Positions 59,951 through 64,000 of a stretch of DNA of 64,000 nt are shown here, in pieces. Both the position numbers and the translations under genes were made by a program. The notes beneath the pieces were generated by a model. That model saw only the letters and a program-made list of their open reading frames with translations, did no database searches and was not told the DNA's origin. This stretch comes from Arthrobacter sp. M2012083. GTDB lineage: Bacteria; Actinomycetota; Actinomycetes; Actinomycetales; Micrococcaceae. Numbering within the stretch: position 1 is the first letter of the stretch; each line of letters begins with the position of its first letter. Location: positions 113,783 to 177,782 of the forward strand of contig NZ_AKKK01000009.1 in NCBI RefSeq assembly GCF_000281065.1, read 5' to 3'.

Positions 59951-61564
59951 TCAGTAGTTGTAGGAGAACTTGTTAGGAGCCATACCCGGGCCACTCAAGG
60001 TGTAGCTCAGTTCGCGGTCCTTCTTGTTGCCCTTGGAATCGGTCACTACATGGAATTGAAGATCGTCCCGTTGCACAGAGCTGCTGGTACAAACAGCAAC
60101 GCGTCGGCTCTCCAGCGCGCAGGTCCATCCGTCCGGAGCTTGAAGGGAACCTTCCACTATCCATGCATCCGCGGCCACCGAAAATACCGCCTTGCCACTA
60201 CCCAAGGGGCTTGCACCTGAGACCCGGAAGTCGATGTCCATGCTGATGTTCCCGGCTTCCCGGCCTGGGTTTTGCCGCACAGAGCCCTGAACATCGGCCG
60301 GAACGGTGGCCTTGGGGATTGCAGAGAGTGCGGGAGCGGGTGTGGGGGCTGGTGCTGCAACCGGGGACTGGGCCGCGGAGGGCCCTGCGGGCGTATTCTG
60401 TGCGGGCCTCTCCTGTGCGGGCAGCGTCAGTTCTGACGCCCCTGAAGGTACCTCCACCGGGGTTGGTAGCAATTCCTCCGGGGCCGGAGGCAACTCTGCC
60501 GGAGGGGTAGATACGGGGAATGGTGTGCCGCTGGGCGTGGATGTAGCGGGCGGCGCCGCCGGTTCACTTCCCCCGGGTGTACTGCCAGTCTGCACAGCAC
60601 GCTGCTGCGAATAGGTCTCCGGAGTCAGGTGATCCACGATTCCTATGGACCCCAATACAAGCCCCACCCCGGCTGCCGCGACTACGGCCAGGACTATCGG
60701 TTGAGCGAGCGCCGGTGCGATCAGTGCAGCTTTAGCGGGAAAAACCGCGCCTAAAACACCCAGCCCAGCGCTTTTTCCCGCCCAGATCGTGATGGGAATA
60801 CCCGTAACCATGGGAAGGAGCACTGCCCGCATGCTTCCTTGAACGTCCTTCAGCTCCGCGAGGGCGGCCGTACATGTGGAGCAGCCATTCAGGTGATCCC
60901 GAACCTTGCGCTCGGTGGCTGCTGACAGTCCACCGCGGATGAAGTTGCCGAGTTTTGAAGCGAACTCGGAACACGCGCCATCGGCCTGTTCGGCGATATG
61001 GCACTGCAGGTATTGCCTCCTGAGGCCTTCGCGCGCACGGAGGGCGAGCGCTGAAACCGCATTGGGAGAAAGCCCCAGAATTGGTGCCACGGCTGCGGGC
61101 TTCATGAGTTCCACGTCCAAGTACCACAGCACTGCCTGCCACCGTTCCGGCAAGGTGCGGAAGGCTTTGGCCACGGTGCGCGACTCGAAAGCGTTGATGG
61201 CGGCATCTGAGTCGGCCAGGGCGTGATCCAGGACAGAATCATCACCGCTGGGCAGGACCTTACCGGCCTTTCGGTTCCGTTGATGGGACAACCTGGTAAC
61301 TGTCGATAGCAGGTATGCGCGAAAGAATGTATCCGGCCCCCTCCCGGCCACGAGGCCTTGCAGCACAGCTTGAAAAGCCTCTGCCACTACATCCTCGGCA
61401 TCACTTGGATTGTCCACGTTGCGTCGGGCAACGGTGGAGGCAATGGACACGTGGCGCTCGTAGAGACCATCGAACGCGGACATATCCCCGCTCCGGACCA
61501 ACTCAATAAGACGCCCATCGTCGTCGATTTTTGATTTGCTGCCTGCGTGTGAACTCTGTGCCAT
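59951..61564 (-). CDS. ECF sigma factor fused to a zinc-finger anti-sigma domain, TM helix and extracellular domain
   Basis: A 537-residue regulator. Sigma region 2 lies at about 30-95 (GLYERHVSIASTVARRNVDN) and region 4 at about 130-182 (LPERWQAVLWYLDVELMKPA). A zf-HC2-type anti-sigma finger follows (HLNGCSTCTAALAEL), then one TM helix (about 285-308), a Pro/Ser/Thr-rich linker of about 110 residues and an extracellular domain of about 110 residues with two Cys. The whole sensing pathway is thus one polypeptide, and release of the sigma part probably needs proteolysis. Fused ECF groups with C-terminal extensions are known in actinobacteria; the target genes are unknown. Confidence 0.88.
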   Translation of the reverse strand: MAQSSHAGSKSKIDDDGRLIELVRSGDMSAFDGLYERHVSIASTVARRNVDNPSDAEDVVAEAFQAVLQGLVAGRGPDTFFRAYLLSTVTRLSHQRNRKAGKVLPSGDDSVLDHALADSDAAINAFESRTVAKAFRTLPERWQAVLWYLDVELMKPAAVAPILGLSPNAVSALALRAREGLRRQYLQCHIAEQADGACSEFASKLGNFIRGGLSAATERKVRDHLNGCSTCTAALAELKDVQGSMRAVLLPMVTGIPITIWAGKSAGLGVLGAVFPAKAALIAPALAQPIVLAVVAAAGVGLVLGSIGIVDHLTPETYSQQRAVQTGSTPGGSEPAAPPATSTPSGTPFPVSTPPAELPPAPEELLPTPVEVPSGASELTLPAQERPAQNTPAGPSAAQSPVAAPAPTPAPALSAIPKATVPADVQGSVRQNPGREAGNISMDIDFRVSGASPLGSGKAVFSVAADAWIVEGSLQAPDGWTCALESRRVAVCTSSSVQRDDLQFHVVTDSKGNKKDRELSYTLSGPGMAPNKFSYNY

Positions 61565-61713
61565 CTATGGCATCCCCAAACCGTAAAGAACCCTGCCCAT
61601 ATATATGGAGTGGGGGGTAGAGGCAAGTCGTGACGCGTTTTTCTACATAGTCTTTATCAAGGCCTGGGGAAAGCGCTCCGTCACGAACCAGCTGGTCAGC
61701 GCACTATTCGGAT

Positions 61714-62472
61714 ATGACGTTGTTCCGGACCAAATCCTTCGCCAAATGCGCATTTTCACGGTATCTATTGCAGCGAAGATGGCAAACGACCAGTTACAAG
61801 ATGGGGTGGCGCTTCCGTGCGGATTGGTTCGTGCCTGAGGTCCGGACAATCGTAACGTCGCTCGCCACTGGCACAGCGATTCCGGCGTGCAGGGCGAAAT
61901 TACTCGGAGCGGCCCGCGCCACGAATGGTGTGGGTATCAATGAGGCCATGAACGACCTCCGCGCGTTGTTTGTGGCTGCTGAACAGCCCGTTGACATCGA
62001 CGCCCTTCAATCACTGGCAGAAGGCTGGGCGGAGGTCGCAGAAGCAGCCGCACCCGTCTCATGCACGGATGTCTACACGGGTTTGGTCACCCACGCGCAC
62101 TTCCAGCGACGGATCCACGAGGTATCCACGTTAGGGCCGGAGTCCACTGGTTCGCATGCCCTGGCGATCATTCGGCTGCCCGGCCCCCGCCACAGCCGCG
62201 GACACTGCTGGACACTCCTTGCCCGGCTCGGGGAAGCCGTCAAAGGGCAGTTGCACGGAACCGGTTCCATGGCCATGTACCAAAATTCCGCTGTCCATAT
62301 CCTCTTCCCTCTCGGAGAACGCAACCTGTCACGGCTACTGGGATGCAAGGCCGTGCTGGAGGCTTTGGAGGACGGGACGCTGAGCCCTGCGCGCATGATG
62401 TTCTACCCGCTTCCTGCAGCAGGAGCGCCGGCGTCAGCAACCCCCATTGTCGCAGGGCAGGACCCCCGCTGA
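61714..62472 (+). CDS. Hypothetical protein with degenerate GGDEF-like segment; start uncertain
   Basis: About 250 residues. The part from 61831 onward looks genuinely coding; earlier codons may be non-coding, and GTG 61831 is a possible alternative start. The segment SCTDVYTGLVTHAHFQRRIHEV resembles the start of a diguanylate cyclase domain (DxLTGLxNRxxFxxxL), but no GGDEF signature or catalytic residues follow. The surroundings are hydrophobic strands such as SHALAIIRLPG. It may be a degenerate GGDEF domain used for ligand binding. It diverges from the sigma-factor gene and precedes the surface protein gene. Confidence 0.55.
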   Translation: MTLFRTKSFAKCAFSRYLLQRRWQTTSYKMGWRFRADWFVPEVRTIVTSLATGTAIPACRAKLLGAARATNGVGINEAMNDLRALFVAAEQPVDIDALQSLAEGWAEVAEAAAPVSCTDVYTGLVTHAHFQRRIHEVSTLGPESTGSHALAIIRLPGPRHSRGHCWTLLARLGEAVKGQLHGTGSMAMYQNSAVHILFPLGERNLSRLLGCKAVLEALEDGTLSPARMMFYPLPAAGAPASATPIVAGQDPR

Positions 62473-62574
62473 ACTTACCGGTCCGATCCCGAGCTGCAAC
62501 GTCACGAACCTTCCACTGCCAACACTCACCCTGTGACGGAACAACACCCAAGGATTCGAAGGACCATCCAGAAA

Positions 62575-63897
62575 ATGAACAATCAGATCCATCTAAAAAC
62601 CGTGTCGCTGGTGACTGCGCTGCTGGCCGCTCTCACGGCTGTCTTGGGCTTGGGGTTGACCGCCCTTCCGGCCACTGCGGCAAATATTCCGGAAGCGGAC
62701 ATCACCATCAGCACGGAATCAGTAGTTACCAAGCAATGGGATCAAGTGGATGTGAAATGTACATGGTCTGTCCCCGACAAATCGCAGCCCGGGGACACCT
62801 TCAGCCTTCAACTCCCCGCTGAACTGCGCTGGTTTGGCGCCACTACCTTCGACCTGAAAAATCCGGCTGGCCGCACAGTTGCCACCGCAGCCGCGAATGA
62901 CGCCGGCCTGGTGGTCTTCACCCTGACCGATTTCGTGGCGTCGCATCCCTTGAATGTCGGCGGAGAGTGTTCCTTCACTACTCAGTACGCGCTTGAGCCC
63001 ACGCACGGAGGATCGGAGGAGCTGAACTTCGTTGTTGGTGACAGCGTGGTTCGAGTTCCCGTGACCACCGAACCCTGCACTGAGGATTGCGACCCGGGCG
63101 TGCCAACCTCTGCCGGAAAGTCTATGTGGTGGGCAGACCCCGCGCAGACGAAACTGGAGTCGATCTTCTACATGCCACCCATGGCCTTCGAAACCAACGA
63201 TGTTGTGGTGACGGACATCCCTGCAGCCGGCATGGAAATTAATTGCAGCCAAGTTACACCCCGCGTTGGCAAGGTAGTGAGCACCGCCGGCAACATTGTT
63301 GAACCTTACGATAATGGGCAATACCCGGCAACCATCCAGTGCTCCCCGCAGTCGCTGACAGTCAGTTGGCAAGGGCTTCCGAAAGGCGAGCATGTGGAGC
63401 TCTTCGTGGTCACAACGGTGACCGACTCCTCCCTGGATGTCTACGAGAACAACGGAACAGTCAACATCTCGGGCGACCAGCACCCCGTTGGTACCGAGAC
63501 GCGTCGAAGCGTCGCCAGCGGAACGGGGGACGGAACAGCCGAGACGACCCCAACACCGAGCCCGAGCACACCCGCTACGCAGACGCCGACGCCGACTCCG
63601 ACTCCGACTCCGACTCCGAGCCCAACAACGAGCCCCACCAGCGCACCCCCCGCAACACCGGAACCGAGCCCCAGCACACCCCCCGCAACACCGGAACCGA
63701 GCCCGAGCATCACCCCTCCCGTCGTTGTAGTGATTCCAGAGGAACCGGCGGAACCCAACGAGGTGGATGGCCGTGAACAGCTGGCCAACACCGGCGCCCA
63801 GGGGCAGGGGTTCATCTTCATTGCCGCAGCGCTTCTGGTCCTAGGATCCCTGTTTGCCTTTGCAGGTGCCCGTAGGTACGGGCAGCGGTCGCACTAA
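62575..63897 (+). CDS. Sortase-anchored surface protein with Ig-like adhesin domains (LAXTG signal)
   Basis: A 440-residue cell-wall protein. The signal peptide (cores TALLAALTAVLGLGLTALPA, cleavage near ATAA) precedes two beta-sandwich domains (about 30-145 and 155-300) resembling SdrG/collagen-adhesin folds, with Cys pairs. A Pro/Thr/Ser-rich spacer (about 315-395) is encoded by simple repeats. The end has LANTG, a hydrophobic stretch and a basic tail, the class E sortase signal (LAXTG). No sortase gene is in the window. GTG 62533 is an alternative start. It likely mediates adhesion; ligand unknown. Confidence 0.87.
   Translation: MNNQIHLKTVSLVTALLAALTAVLGLGLTALPATAANIPEADITISTESVVTKQWDQVDVKCTWSVPDKSQPGDTFSLQLPAELRWFGATTFDLKNPAGRTVATAAANDAGLVVFTLTDFVASHPLNVGGECSFTTQYALEPTHGGSEELNFVVGDSVVRVPVTTEPCTEDCDPGVPTSAGKSMWWADPAQTKLESIFYMPPMAFETNDVVVTDIPAAGMEINCSQVTPRVGKVVSTAGNIVEPYDNGQYPATIQCSPQSLTVSWQGLPKGEHVELFVVTTVTDSSLDVYENNGTVNISGDQHPVGTETRRSVASGTGDGTAETTPTPSPSTPATQTPTPTPTPTPTPSPTTSPTSAPPATPEPSPSTPPATPEPSPSITPPVVVVIPEEPAEPNEVDGREQLANTGAQGQGFIFIAAALLVLGSLFAFAGARRYGQRSH
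63583..63620 (+). repeat. Hexanucleotide microsatellite in the surface protein spacer
   Basis: About five tandem CCGACT/CCGACG units encode a Pro-Thr run. A second, 36-base duplicated block (CGCAACACCGGAACCGAGCC twice, starting near 63649 and 63685) follows. Both keep the frame. Confidence 0.7.
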
Positions 63898-64000
63898 GAA
63901 TGCGACTGAAATAGCGCTCTTAGGGGCACAACGACAACGATGCGCTGCTCATGTGGTGCGCGCCCATCGTTTCCGTCCATCAATCCCGGCTCCCCCCGGC

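Noticed and set aside
63583..63720. CRISPR-like array
   Set aside because: Short in-frame Pro/Thr codon repeats without spacers of constant size; no cas genes in the window.

Overview
The window is high-GC actinobacterial DNA. Gene content and order (leaderless genes, class E sortase substrate, Lhr-Nei pair, c-di-AMP riboswitch before a cell-wall protein) fit a Micrococcaceae chromosome, most likely Arthrobacter or Paenarthrobacter. That placement is inferred from pattern recognition only.

Layout. 1-9.9 kb: a catabolic locus in which a minus-strand operon (YtcJ/NfdA-type amidohydrolase, peptide-type ABC importer, FAD amine oxidoreductase) diverges from a TetR regulator and an aminoaldehyde-type dehydrogenase; together they read as import, deacylation, amine oxidation and aldehyde oxidation. 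10-24 kb: housekeeping and regulatory genes (EamA exporter/LysR pair, SixA-like phosphatase, orphan winged-helix regulator, OmpR-type two-component system, riboswitch-controlled transglycosylase, group II decarboxylase, HAD phosphatase, upp, tadA) and a three-gene block with a degenerate pterin-synthase homologue, a dehydrogenase and a glycosyltransferase. 24.2-32.7 kb: directly after a tRNA-Ser(CGA) and its terminator lies an island-like operon of nine overlapping reading frames: a 37-residue small ORF, a GH77 protein, an MFS exporter, two dCTP-deaminase-like proteins, a methyltransferase, a dNMP-kinase/cytidine-deaminase fusion, a Nudix hydrolase and a phosphodiester-glycosidase-like protein. 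It has its own promoter overlapping a perfect palindrome and ends at a long hairpin. This is the best candidate for an undescribed system; I read it as synthesis and export of a modified pyrimidine nucleotide or nucleoside, with phage defence as the alternative.

32.8-43.4 kb: envelope proteins (TM2, lipoproteins, YcnI), then the lhr-nei2 DNA repair pair. 43.5-48.8 kb: exopolysaccharide locus (GH16, cellulose-synthase-like GT2 with a large insertion, STAS protein, GH26). 48.8-64 kb: regulators with visible operators (MocR/YczE, TetR/DUF4188, ArsR/SRPBCC), pseudouridine synthase, macrodomain, DedA, ppc, an ECF sigma/anti-sigma fusion and an LAXTG surface protein.

Across the window at least ten genes show a -10-like hexamer six or seven bases before the start codon with no ribosome binding site, the layout of leaderless transcripts. 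Two copies of a REP-like palindrome (9.92 and 53.53 kb) share an almost identical arm. No CRISPR array, rRNA, transposase or integrase was seen.
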